Shown one piece after another: positions 12,101 to 23,745 of a DNA stretch of 64,000 bases. The notes beneath the pieces were generated by a model, which worked only from the letters and a program-made list of their open reading frames with translations, did not search any database and was not told the origin of the DNA. A program made the translations under genes and the position numbers. The DNA is from Piscicola geometra (Eukaryota > Annelida > Clitellata > Hirudinida > Piscicolidae). How positions within the stretch are numbered: the stretch's first letter is position 1; every line of letters begins with the position of its first letter. The stretch spans positions 8,685,269 to 8,749,268 of the forward strand of contig OX030955.1 of NCBI GenBank assembly GCA_943735955.1. Direction: 5' to 3'.

Positions 12101-15100
12101 ATCTTTACAACTTCTGACATCATCCTTCTTCCCACACAGAGACTCGTTTCCAATGCATGGGCAGCTGGACAGACGAGAAAGGAAACCTGTACTCAGCGAT
12201 CTCTGACATGGGCGCGGTCAAGAACAGGGAAAGATTCAGATGCTTGGTGCGTTGCTGTTGTTTTCGAAAATGCTCCTCTGAATAAAATCATTTGAAGAAA
12301 AAGAAAAATAAATACTTTTCTATTGTTATATTCTAAATACTATAGTTTGATTTTTTCCAAATTAAACACTAGCATTCAAAACTGCATGCAACAGCTCACT
12401 AGGAAGGACCAGGAGATCGAGGATAACAAACTACGCTTCAGTCTTTCTAGGTAACCGTTCTTCAAGCACTTCCGATAATGTTCAACTTGTATGATAATTG
12501 TTGTATGAAATATAAAAATTAGCACAATTACTTCAACATCCATGATATACACACTGGAATTGAGAATCATAAAAAGCATTGAGCCCCTTCTACAATTTGT
12601 TCCATAAAAACTTTTACTACTACTTCTACTACTACCACCCATTGTACTACTACTTCTACTACTACCACCCATTGTACTACTACTTCTACTACTACCACCT
12701 ATTGTACTAATACTTCTACTACTATCACCCATTGTACTACTATTTCTACTACTAAAATTCGTTGTACTACTAATACTACTACTACCACGACCAAAGGTGG
12801 GCCTCTTGCGCTGTCCTAAAGACTCCATACGAGGGAGACATTAGACTCATCCTCGAGCCCAGTTCGTCGATTGGTTGATTTGAATCTTTCAAAAGAATGA
12901 TTAAACTTCAATGTCGATGATGGTTTTGGTGATAGTGTTTATGATGATGTTGATGTTGATGGTGTTGATGATGATGGTGGTGATGATGATGGTGTTGATG
13001 ATGATAGTGTTGATGATGATGGTTTTGATGAAGATGATTTTGATGATGATGGTTTTGATGATGATGGTTTTGATGATGATGGTTTTGATGATGATGGTTT
13101 TGATGATGATGGTTTTGATGATGATGGTTTTGATGATGATGGTGTTGATAAAGATGGTGTTGATGAAGATGATTTTGATGAAGATGATTTTGATGATGAT
13201 GGTTTTGATGATAATGGCTTGGATGATGATGGTGTTGAGGATGTTAGTGTTGATGATGATGGTGACCTTATTGACATTTACAGTTTTAATGAGCACATGG
13301 TTCTTGAAAACTTTCAAAGTTCTAAAGCTTAAGCACTAAAACTCGCAACTTTCCAGTGATGTTCGATCAAATCCCTCTACTAGAAGCAGGCTGCAGATTT
13401 CCCAGGAATTTCACAGGCAAGAGAAATGCGTGCAAATAGCTGCAAAACTAAAACTTTTTGAACATGAAACACACAAAAAACGCATTAATTAATTAATTTT
13501 TCGAGTATCGAAATGCTTTATATAGGAATTTTGTGGAAATATGAAAACTAACTGAATTAACCTAACTTTGACTCCAGCCAAACCTCTTTACCACACCAAT
13601 AACTTCTTCAAAGAATTCTCATCCCCGCTCTTTCGCCGTCACCACAGGAAACTTTTACATGGGGGGAGAGCTGGACCATTACATCACCATCAACACCACC
13701 CACCTCTACATGAAGACGATCCTCAACCAGTACCAAATCCAAAAGTCTTTCTTCACGTGCATAGCAAAAGCAGGCGGCAGATACCTCACGTTCCACATGG
13801 ACGAGGGAAAATGGTAGGCAAGAATAATGTTCAAAGATAAGAGTGTAACCAAATAGTGATTTACATTAGAAGTGGTTGCGAAAGCATTTTCATTGCATTC
13901 ATTTTCTTTACTAATATATTTAGCTTCCATTCAAAAGAATAAATCTTCAAATCTAAAATTCTCCGCAATTTTATATAAATATTTTTATTTTTATTTAATG
14001 ATTTTATTGATTTATAATTATTTTTAAAGAATTATTTTAATCCTCTGCAGCGAAACCCACTTCGTCTGCTTTGACTTCCTGCAGCGACACCAAAACATCA
14101 TCCGCTTCAGAACAAGTTAGACAAAATCTGTGAAGAATTCTTTTCAAATAATTTTTTTGACGCTTAATAGAAACAATAACAATAACAACATCATCATCAT
14201 CGTCGTCATCATCGTCGTCACCATCACCCTCATTTATTATTTATTTCATTTCCTTTTTCTCATCCATCTCGCCACCCACCCTCTCAACCACAGGCAAACC
14301 AGTGCCCACCCGACTGGATCTCCTCAGCCTGCCCCACTACTTGGAAAACGTCTTCAGGCACGCGTGCGCCTGGTCCACCTTCACGTTCGAGAGGACTCAC
14401 GAGCCGCAGGAGTGGATCTACAACTACTTCATTAGTTAGTAATACTTACAATTATCTTTGATGTTACTCTTTGTTAAATTAACTTATTCATATTGCTTAT
14501 TAGTTATCCTATTTATTAAAAGTTATTAATATTTAGTCAGATAAGTATAAGTTCTTAGTTAAGTTGGATTTATATAAAAAATAACACGTATTCAATAATC
14601 AAAATTGATGACAGCAATGAACCATGTACAATATACCTTTTACATGTACATGACAAAGCTTTCTACAAGCAACCACCACCAACCGCAGTGGACCCACCAG
14701 CGCCTGTGACGTGTCCCATAGGCGGCAGATACAAGTTCGTGCAGGAAGGCGATAATGACGAGATGTACAAGACAGAGGTGCTCAACGCGTACACCGATCG
14801 ACCCAGGCACATGGTCGACTGCACCGATGACACGTCGGAACTGCGCTCGTGTGACTACAACCGCTACAAGTTCCTGATTGACGTTTCGTACTGTGCCACT
14901 CTCGACCACACCGGCAAGCCCATTGGAGAGTATGGTGAGGCCTCATTCGAACGTTGTCGATCAGCTTGTCTATTAGAGAATTTCAAGTCCGAATGCAAAT
15001 TCAAAAATAATCAATTAAGCAGTTAATTATTAATTAAATACAATAGTTTCGATTCAACCAAACCAGAGATAGCAGACCGAATGCTGATCTGCGTGGGTTT

Positions 15101-15815
15101 CTGGATGGAGAACATGAAGTCTTTCCTGATCACATACGACTGGCAAGATCCCATATCCTCCTTCCGTTGTTGGGTGGGTTAGACTAATCGGGCACATTTT
15201 TTATAGAATCTTCTTTGGATTTAAGAAATCTTAAATATATTTGTATTGCAAAATATTAAAATAGGAAAATAAATTAATCAGTTCTAAAATAATCCAGTTT
15301 AATGACATATTTTAGGTTTTGATACATGCAAATTGTGCGCAGGTGTACGAAAGAACCACGTGGAGGAACATCACAATGTCCCGTTCGACGAACGCGCATT
15401 GCGGAGTTAGTCAGACAGCCTTCAGTGACAGTGTCGCCGAGGGCAGCAGTCTACGAGTGCTCTTGAGCGAGAATGAGAGACTATGTTGGTGATGGGAAGG
15501 GGAATGGCGAGTTGTGTATCAATGTGTCATGATTTGGTTCAGTGAGTAGATTCTCAGATATAAGTCACCACCAAAAATTTATTTCATTTTAGAATATTTT
15601 TTTGCGATTTGGTCTTAGAACATTCATGGTATGAATTCCATACAAACACAGGGGACTCGTGTTCTCAGAGCTACGACACCGGCGAGAACCCCTGGAAAGC
15701 CACCCTTGAAATCTTCATCGTCGATGGAAAAGCTGCTGCCTCGAAGCACCACTTCCCCTACGTCATGTCTTGTTTCTGCATTTTTTCGCGTCTTTGTTTG
15801 AGATTACTGTTGTAA
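9128..15815 (+). CDS. secreted cysteine-rich protein of the DUF7042-7045 type, probable GPI anchor
   Basis: Proposed exons: 9128-9191, 9356-9551, 10116-10211, 11791-12000, 12140-12246, 13578-13813, 14051-14115, 14294-14434, 14689-14934, 15067-15173, 15343-15484 and 15652-15815. All junctions keep phase except exon 2 to exon 3 (see findings). The start gives a signal peptide (MPHKTEFTFLIACLGVLQTF) joined to DGECLIPDYF. Repeated extracellular modules follow with paired Cys and Trp/Tyr-rich segments (DRMLICVGFWMENMKSFLITYDW; ENVFRHACAWSTFTF), similar to the large orphan secreted proteins that carry DUF7042-DUF7045 in arthropods and lophotrochozoans. The end, KAAASKHHFPYVMSCFCIFS and a hydrophobic tail to the stop, fits a GPI-attachment signal. 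Function unknown. Family call is from memory of domain layout, not a search. Confidence 0.72.
9702..9892 (+). mobile_element. tRNA-derived SINE, family A, copy 2
   Basis: Full-length type copy in intron 2 of the secreted-protein gene. Landmarks: TAGCCGAGACAGTAACGACT, the conserved body CCTAGGTTCAAGTGCAACCA, CCAAAGGCGCAAATGAAAAT, and the 3' end CAATGCTCGTCATTATTATT. It is the best template for the reverse copy that forms the RPP40 intron at 38962-39154. Confidence 0.88.
10668..10710. mobile_element. terminal fragment of a short TIR element
   Basis: TAAACTCCATGTATAAGGCG followed by CACTAG and TTAAAAT is shared with 46488-46530, where an inverted partner is present. Only one end is recognisable here. 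It lies in intron 3 of the secreted-protein gene. Confidence 0.5.
12590..12790. repeat. 30-bp minisatellite, about five copies
   Basis: The unit is ACTACTACCACCCATTGTACTACTACTTCT (quoted here as two halves: ACTACTACCACCCATTG and TACTACTACTTCT). It lies in the intron between exons 12140-12246 and 13578-13813. It produces a false Ser/Gly-rich minus-strand frame. Confidence 0.88.
12935..13268. repeat. 15-bp GATGATGATGGTTTT minisatellite, about 22 copies
   Basis: Regular 15-bp repeat with GTGTT and AAGAT variants, in the same intron as the 12590 repeat. A 15-bp period keeps all frames open, giving spurious Met/Val-rich (plus) and Ser/Pro/Lys-rich (minus) proteins. Confidence 0.93.
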
Positions 15816-17856
15816 CCATTACTAAATTCCTTTCGCCTTTGATTTGACTCTAAACGTAGTGCCTTTTTTTCGTTCTGAAACTTAGATTTTTAGAAAGAAT
15901 TTTTTTTTTATTCAAAGAGAAGTTACTAATCTTAAATTTTTAGAACAGTTGATAAGTATATTTATCGAATTCACAATCTTTTTCAGTTTCTGAAATCTAT
16001 AAGTTTAAACTGACGCTAGCTAAATGTTGAATGATACGAAGAGCAAAATCTTTGCCTCACATTTTTTTTGAAATTTAAAGTTTATTCTTGCATTATGTCG
16101 GAGAATAAATAAGAAATTGAAAGAATTAATTTTAACAATTGTAAAATGAATTTTACATTAATCAAGCGAACTAATGAAGGAATTATAGGGAAGACCAGGG
16201 CAAGATGACATGGTTAACGACTTATGTCGTTTTGTTATTTTAATTTTAAAGATGAAAAACTTTTTTTCTCATTAACTGTTAGAGCATTCATTTGTTGTAA
16301 TAAATATATTAACATATACGTTTTAAAATAAATATAAATAAGGAATAATTTCGTTGTTCTACAACCCTACAACCCAGTACCGGGGCAAAATGAAAACACT
16401 GAAAAAATCTAAAATTTGAGTCTTCTGAATATTTTACATAGTTAAACAAACCTTAACAATGTTCTTAAATTTTGAAAATATCAAATTTAATTAAATAAAT
16501 TATAAATATGATGAAATCTAGACATCCGTAATTATCTATAATTAACAGCCTTAATTCTTTGCGGTAATTTCTTAATTTATAGCAATTAACTAATAGTTAA
16601 GCAGCAAAAAAACTCCAGTATCATAATCATATTTATTTGTGCAAATTCTGAAAAGCGATTCAAGATGACAAGCATGTCATCTTGCCCCGACCATTTTGCC
16701 CCGAACTGCTTTGTTACAAATTTCAGTTTTTATTGCCATGTATGAAGTCAACTAATTGACAACTAGTAATGTTAATAGTTGTGATTATAAATAAACTACT
16801 GATAAATATTTTTTTAAAACTAAATATGTTACCTATTCTGCAGCAGAGCTTATTTAAACGAGCATAAAAGTTATAAAGTGACCGCGGAAAACAATCAAAG
16901 CTTCACAATTAAAACAAAAATAGTGATTTCAGCGTTTGCGTACTATTATTTAACGAAAGGGGGGTAGGAGAGCCAGTAGTGTTCGTTTCATGCTCAAAAC
17001 TAGTGAAAATATGAGACATTCGTCATCTTGCCCCAGTCCACTCGATATAGGTTCAGGTTTTTCAGTCGCACTCAACCTTAGATTCAAGCTTGAGTAAAAG
17101 AACTTCGATCAATTTAAATAAGATATAAATCATTTTTCCTGAGACAGCACTCTTAAATAGAATGAGTTTTAAGGTTGATAAAACTAGATTTAACAATGCT
17201 GTCAAAGGTTATATCAGTGGCAGTGTAGATAAGAATGAAAAAGAGGTAGTCCAACAAAATTATAGAATGGACAAGGTTAACCATGGAACTGAACGACTTT
17301 TAAGACTCTCAGAAACCCGAGAGAAATGTAGAAAATTAGCTAGAAGTTTTTTTTGAGATTATAGGAGACTGCCTGACAGATATCAAAAAAAATATAATAT
17401 AGACTTTATATAGTTCTTATATATCAATAAATAGAACAACAAAAAAGAACAACATATAATTTAAAGCAGAGTTTCGATTAAACTCAATAAACAAGGTTAT
17501 AATTCTATATTTTCATTTATTATTAGTTTAATAGTATTGAAATAGTAATTTAAATTATAATTATTTGAACATTCAGAAAATGCAAAAACCTAGTTAGTGC
17601 TTGTAAAAGTGAGTAACTTTTCTATTTACTTTTAAAACAATTTGTGTTCTCGTGCATTAGCCTAAATGTCTATAAAAAAGTATTCTTTTATTTTTTATAT
17701 ATTTTAAGAATTGCTATTTTCATTTATTTAATTATGTTAATTTCAAAAACCTATTTTCAACTTTTTAAGCAATGAATAAGTCCAACTCTACTAATATTTA
17801 GTAACTAATTGAAATCAATTAGTTTTATAACAAAACTTTCATTAAATGATACTTAG
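15816..17856. other. AT-rich region with a MITE-like element and no recognised gene
   Basis: It separates the secreted-protein gene from the RRP7A exons. The only structured part is 16195-17037. A 64-residue open frame at 17162-17356 lacks similarity I recognise. The missing N-terminal RRP7A exons were looked for here and not found. Confidence 0.6.
16195..17037. mobile_element. MITE-like element with GGGGCAAGATGAC terminal repeats
   Basis: The left end is CAGGGCAAGATGACATGG (from about 16196). The right end is CGTCATCTTGCCCCAGT (about 17021-17037), an inverted match of about 15 bp. Inside, the motif recurs as CGGGGCAAAATG (16381) and as the adjacent inverted CATCTTGCCCC and CATTTTGCCCC (16676, 16691). 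No coding capacity. A clean target-site duplication is not obvious. Confidence 0.55.
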
Positions 17857-18992
17857 GTTAAACCAGCCATCAAAGGATTCCAAGCCTACACCAAAAAAAG
17901 TTGCAAACAAAAAGAAGGACACTGAATCTGAGCTGTTTGGATACAAAAGTATTATTTCACTATTTAACTTAACTTAACTTAACTTAATAGTGACTATTAA
18001 GTTAAGTTAGTTACCGAACTCAATAATAAATATTAATCAAAATTTAACAATATTATTCATTTTTTCTAATTTGTTTTCTTTAATGCACAGAATGGTGCCG
18101 CGAGTATGTGAAGAGTGCCCCGCCTCCCATTGACCACCTCTGTAGCGATATTGAAGCCTTCATGCTGGATTACGACCAGAAGAAGTTGAAGGTTTTGCCA
18201 CATGATTTTAAGATCAAGTATTTCCACTTTCAATCTCTACTTTACTTATTAACACATTTTTTATCAGTATCTTTCTTAATAGCCTCTACCTTACAAAGTA
18301 CACAAGCCATATCATAAATTTTTCACCACACTTATTACACATGCCATATTGCAAAACACATGCAACACCACACCACACATGTCTTACCACACCTACCACA
18401 TATCATTACAATACAAACATTCTACATCACACCTTGTGTGGCAGGAGAAGGAGCAGAAGGCACTGAACGAGCCGGATGAGGACGGGTGGGTGACAGTCAG
18501 TTCAAGCAACAAGACACCCAGCAACACAAAGAGCGAGGAGAAGAAGAAGAAGAGGAAACATGAGGTTTGCTTTTCTTGTAATCAAGAATTAGTTTTTTAT
18601 CAATTATTCATTCTTTTTCTCGTTTTTGTTAAACAGGAAATTAAATAGGCTGAATGCCAAGTTTATTCTTTCACTTCATTACTTTACAGGAACTGCTCAA
18701 TTTCTACAACTTCCAGAAAAAATCTGCTAAATATGACAGTTTGTTCTTTTTAATAATAAATCATTTTTCTTTGAGTCAAAATTTTATTTTACTTTGGCCT
18801 CAAAGTATTTAAAATAATTAAATTCATTTCTTCATTATTTCATTACTATTCTGAAATTAAGTAAATCAAATAGGATTAAAAAGGCAAAATGGCGTTTCTT
18901 TTGCAGACATAAAGCAGTTGCAGGATCGTCTTGAGGTGGAGAAGGAACGAATCAAGCAGATGAAGAACAACCGAAAGTTCAAGCCATTCTGA
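17857..18992 (+). CDS. RRP7A: RRP7A-like ribosomal RNA processing protein, C-terminal exons
   Basis: Acts in small-subunit rRNA processing in the nucleolus. Exons: 17857-17948, 18091-18191, 18445-18564, 18690-18738 and 18907-18992 (stop TGA 18990-18992), all in phase. Family landmarks: KWCREYVKSAPPPIDHLCSD...FMLDYDQKK (human: KWISDYADSVPDPEAL...FMEAYDQK), then EPDEDGWVTV, a Lys/Glu-rich stretch, ELLNFYNFQKKSAKYDNIKQ, and the terminal MKNNRKFKPF (family ending RKFRPY-like). About 148 residues are present, roughly the C-terminal half of the usual ~280. The N-terminal RRM-like half was not found within 2 kb upstream. Either it lies behind a long intron further upstream or the locus is 5'-truncated. 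The preserved frame and splice sites argue against a decayed pseudogene. Confidence 0.85.
17957..18012. repeat. perfect 16-bp hairpin in RRP7A intron
   Basis: TAACTTAACTTAATAG, spacer TGA, then CTATTAAGTTAAGTTA form a long inverted repeat. The left arm extends into a TTAAC pentamer run. It could fold in the pre-mRNA; no role is shown. Confidence 0.8.
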
Positions 18993-19596
18993 GCAGCAAT
19001 ATTCTGTTTTATTTTCAACTTTTTTTCTTGCATAGATCATATTTTTATATATAAAGCTGTATATTAATTTACCTAAATCTGTGTGGCTTGATAATCAAGA
19101 AATAACTGCCATAAGAGAGTTGGTCTTTGAGTGGGCTTTCATCTTTTTCTTAAGTCTATATCTCGCTCCAATTTTGATTTTCATTTTACACAAATTAATT
19201 AAAATTTACTCACTAAACTGTCGCCCATTGAGTTGAACATTGGAAAACTGAAAGGGGAAGGGTATAGAGAAAAAACGAACACAGGGCTCTAGGCCCCATT
19301 AAAGGCAAGGCTATTAATTAACCAAATTTGTTATAGCGACTTGCCATGTTGGCCCACCCAATATTTTGCTTGTGGCGCCCCCTATGGTTTCGAACACACC
19401 ATGTTTGGGCTAACCACAAGAACAAACCATTTTCCAATGTAATAGAAAATTGAAGAACTGTAAAGCCATCCAAAATGTTTACTATCAGCTTAGTTTTGGT
19501 TTTAAAGAGGTTTGTCAAAATGTCATGCTGCTTAAAAACCTTCTACTTACCTACATTTCTGCCATCAGACTTGATAATTAAGAATAAGAGATAAAC
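18993..19596. other. intergenic flank between RRP7A and the foldback element
   Basis: Presumed RRP7A 3' UTR and unique AT-rich sequence. Nothing else recognised. Confidence 0.6.
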
Positions 19597-19948
19597 TTTA
19601 AAAGGGATGTAGGATAAAAAGCCTCCCGGAAAAAAAACCTCCTGGAGAAAAAGTCTCTTGGAGAAAAAGCCTCCTTGTTAATATTTTAGTATAAATAAAA
19701 CGGACTTTTTGTATAAAAAACGGATTTTTTAAAAATAAATTCGTATCACAATTTTAAATAAATAAAACAAACTATATTTTTTTAAAATTACATAATTAAA
19801 ACGAACTATAATTATAACTATAACGGACTTTATTTTTTTAATAGATTTGTTTCACAATTTTAAATGAATAAAACGGACTATATTTTAAAAAAATACATAA
19901 TTAAAACGAACTTTAATTTATCAAATACAATAAAAATTATTGGTTAAC

Positions 19949-20103
19949 GGATAAAAAGTCTTCAGGATAAAAAGTCTTCAAGATAAAAAGTCTTCAGGAT
20001 AAAAAGTCTTTAGGATAAAAAGTCTTCAGGATAAAAAGTCTTCAGGATAAAAAGTTTTCAGGATAAAAAGTCTTCAGAATAAAAAGTCTTTAGAATAAAA
20101 AGT
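19949..20103. repeat. 16-bp satellite array, left arm
   Basis: GGATAAAAAGTCTTCA repeated head-to-tail about 10 times with single-base variants. Part of the 19597-21551 element. Confidence 0.93.
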
Positions 20104-20504
20104 TTGTATAAATTTTTTTTTATAATTTAAATTTTAAGGAAAAATACGTGATTAATACGTTATCCTTAAAACTTAAAGAATAAAATGTGATACTTTTATC
20201 TCATTTTTGTTATAAGTTTTTCGTTCAATTTCAAAATAGCATTTGAATAAATTTGACTTGGCTGTTGTTGTTTCGTCACTTTAACCATAAGGAAATAATG
20301 TTTGAGAAAGAATACGTGATCCTTAAAACTAAAAGATTGAAATTTCATACTCTCATCTAATGTTTGCTCACTTTTTTTTTTCAATCTGGAAATAGCATTT
20401 GAATAAATTTGACTGGGTTGTTGATTCTTCACTTTAATCATTACGTTTTCTGCTGGTTCTCGATCGTGATTATTTTTCCTTGAAAATTAATTTTTGAAGA
20501 TTTT

Positions 20505-21210
20505 TTTTCTGAAGACTTTTTATCCTGAATACTTTTTATCCTGAAGACTTTTTATTCTGAAGAATTTTTATCCTGAAGAATTTTTATCCTGAAGACATTT
20601 TTTTCTAAAGGCTTTTTATCCTGACTACTTTTTATCTTGAAGACTTTATCTTGAAGACTTTTTATCCTGAAGACTTTTCATCCTGAAGACTTTTTATTCT
20701 GAAGACTTTCTATCCTGAAAACTTTTTAGCCTAAAGACTTTTTATTCTGAAGACTTTTTATTCTGAAGACTTTTTATTCTGAAGACTTTTTATTCTGAAG
20801 GCTTTTTATCCTGAAGACTTTTTATAATGAAGACTTTTTATCTTGAAGACTTTTGATCCTGAAGACTTTTTATCTTGAAGACTTTTTATCCTGAAGACTT
20901 TTTATCCTGGAAACTTTTTATCTTGAAGACTTTTTTCTTGAAGACTTTTTATCCTGAAGCCTTTTTATCCTGAAGCCTTTTTATCCTGAAGACTTTTTAT
21001 CTTGAAGACTTTTTATCCTGAAGATTTTTTATCCTGAAGACTTTTTATCCTGAAGATTTTTTATCCTGAAGACTTTTTATCCTGAAGACTTTTTATCCTG
21101 AAGACTTTTTATCTTGAAGACTTTTTATCCTGAAGACTTTTTATCCTGAAGACTTTTTATCCTGAAGACTTTTCATTTTGAAGACTTTTCATCCTGAAGA
21201 CTTTTTATCC
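20505..21210. repeat. 16-bp satellite array, right arm (inverted)
   Basis: TGAAGACTTTTTATCC repeated about 40 times. This is the exact reverse complement of the left-arm unit, so the two arrays can pair. Variants include TTGAAG, CATCC and short 12-bp units. Confidence 0.95.
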
Positions 21211-21551
21211 GTTTACCAATAATTAGTATTGTATTTGATAAATCGTTTTAGGTATGTATTTTTAAAAAATATAGTCCGTTTTATTTATTCAAAGTAGTTA
21301 AACGAATCTATAAAAATCCTTTTTTTATATAAAAAGTCCGTTTTATTTATTTAAAATTGTGAAAAAAATCTATAAAAAATCCGCTTTTATATTAAAAGTC
21401 CGTTTTATTTATACTAAAATATTAACAAGGAGACTTTTTCTCCGAGAGGCTTTTTCTCCAGGAGGTTTTTTCTCCGGGAGGCTTTTTGTAGAAGGTGTTT
21501 TATCCTAAGGCTTTTTCTCCGAGAGGCTTTTTGTCCGTTCCCCCTTTAAAA

Positions 21552-22387
21552 GCACAAAAATATTTTTGCAAATTTTTCATTATATTTAGAACATTTTAAA
21601 TGAATGTTGAAATCTATTTATAACCAGGTATAATCGTCTGCAATATGCCGTTAGTGGTACCATTGACCGTTTGGCGCGCTTGTCAAACCTTGTTTTGTTC
21701 CTTCATGCGTCCATCCGTTGGTCTTGGTCCACTCCTCGCCTATTGGAAAAAAATATTTTTTTCTTTTATTTAAAGAAAAATTTAAGTTTCTCAGTCTACT
21801 CAATCATCCTTCCAAAGCTAGACAACTCACTATGATACAAGGTTTATACTTCCTGAAACGTTTCTTATTGCTTGCATAAGCTTTGAAGTTTTCACTGTTA
21901 ATTTAAAAAATAATTATGCTTTTTCATTTGTCAAATTATTAAAATCCTTCTAGTTGGATTAGATAAAAAAATAATAGTATATTATAATTATTATTTACAC
22001 TAATATAAGCGTTAATTTAACGCCGTTAAGTTTAAAAATGTCTTCGATAATTAATTTAGGGCCTAAATTTTAGGCAGTTCTTCTGAACCTCAAACCATGC
22101 ACATCAAAGGAATAATGAAATGCAGAAGCATACAATACAATCATTAATAATTTGAATAATATATAATAATAATCTATATTTATAGTTTTAAATTAATTGC
22201 GCATCTCCAAGGCAAGGGATTGCAACTGGAGTGAAAACACTGTTTTCAAAACAGCATTGCAGTCGACCAATGATGACCACGAGAAGAAAGGTTACGGTGG
22301 AATTGTTGAATTATGCGAGTCCAAGATAATTTATAATTATTACTGTTTTTATTTTTCACATTCATGGCAGCATGATCAGAGTATTTC
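21552..22387. other. intergenic region upstream of E2F
   Basis: AT-rich unique sequence presumably containing the E2F promoter and 5' UTR. No TATA or other clear promoter motif was singled out. Confidence 0.55.
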
Positions 22388-23711
22388 TTGATTGCATGCG
22401 AACAGAAGTGGCAAGGTGGAAGAAGGTTGGAGATGAAGGAAGACATTTTCAACAACAACAACAGTTTTCTCAATAACAAAAATAAAAACAACCTCAACAT
22501 CTCCTCCAACGACATCAGCTTCATTTGCAATACTCCTGGTTTGTTGTCATTGTGTTGTTGTTGTGCCAATGTTAATGCTATCAATAACTTATTTGTCACG
22601 CATTCATAATTTGGCAATCTTATTACATAAAACAGTTAACTATCATCACTTCATTTACCAAAAAAACCCTCACCACAACAACCCCCACTACTCCACCACA
22701 CCTACATGCATCACACTGCAACTATCACACTGGCCTCTGCACAGACAAGATGCGCAGTGAGACCTCGCTCGGAGCACTCACCAAGAAGTTCATCCACCTC
22801 CTCAACTCCAACGAGAACCGCGTACGTGTGTGCCCCTTTGCCTGTAATCGTCTACAACTTACTTTATTTTTTTTGTTTTTTTTTGAGTTACATTGCATGG
22901 TATTGTAATGTATTTTCTGTTATTGGTGTTGCATCCCAAAGAATTTTTTTTCCAACCAATTCTATTAATCCATTTATCTTTTTCATCTCTTTTCATCCAT
23001 TCAATATCTCTCATTCTTTTCTACCCAATACACCTTCCCTCCTTCACTATCCCATTCTACTATCCATTGTGCACTCTCCATCCCACCATTTCACCATCCC
23101 CCTTCCCACTAACCACCATAAAACCCAATATTCACTATCTTATCCCATCATCCACCATTAACCCCATCCCCCTTCATTCATCCTCTCTACCCATAATTAT
23201 CCACCCTCTTCCACCACTCCCTTCTTTCTACCCTCTATCACTCCCCCCCCCCCCCCCCCCCCTTAACACCCACCAGAAACTGGACATAAACCAGGCGGCA
23301 GAACTGCTCGGCGTGCAAAAGAGGCGCATCTATGACATCACAAACGTGCTCGAGGGCACCGGATTGGTCGAGAAGGTCTCCAAAAACACCGTGCAGTGGA
23401 GGTGTTTGTTTTGGGCGTGGAGGGGAGAGAGGAGTGGGTTATGACTCAAGTTCAAAGGATGGTGGATGATTGTGAGGGAGATTGATAAGATGGTGATGAT
23501 AGTGGGGATAATAATAATAATGATGATGACGATGATTATGATGATGATGATAGTGGTGGTGCTGATAATGATGATCACTTTGTTTGCTCAGAGAACCGAA
23601 TGAGAACAAGAGAAAGATGAGCGACTTGCAGGAGGGTCTGTCGTCATCCATTCTTTTATCCAATTTTATAATTTTCATTCAAACATACACACGCATTTAG
23701 ACGGGAAAAAA

Positions 23712-23745
<34 letters not shown>

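Larger units (their letters stand above)
19597..21551. mobile_element. foldback-like inverted-repeat element with mirrored satellite arms
   Basis: Both ends match in inverted orientation. The left starts CTTTAAAAGGGATGTAGGAT then AAAAAGCC; the right, read in reverse, starts CTTTTAAAGGGGGAACGGAC then AAAAAGCC. Moving inward, each arm has GGAGAAAAAGNCTCC units (19620-19680; 21425-21535), then ATTTTAGTATAAATAAAACG (19682-19701; mirror about 21402-21420), then AAACGGACTTTTTATA-type units. Next come arrays of GGATAAAAAGTCTTCA: about 10 copies left (19949-20103) and about 40 inverted copies right (20505-21210). The centre (20104-20500) has two direct copies of a ~150-bp unit. No transposase frame is seen. 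Layout resembles FB-type foldback transposons. Confidence 0.8.

Noticed and set aside
12901..13339. Met/Val-rich and Ser/Pro/Lys-rich frames
   Set aside because: Artefacts of the 15-bp minisatellite within an intron.
17162..17356. 64-residue frame as missing RRP7A N-terminal exon
   Set aside because: No resemblance to the RRM-like region I recall and no donor joining it in phase to 17857.
19949..21210. CRISPR-like array of short repeats
   Set aside because: Repeats are contiguous with no unique spacers, and the genome is eukaryotic.
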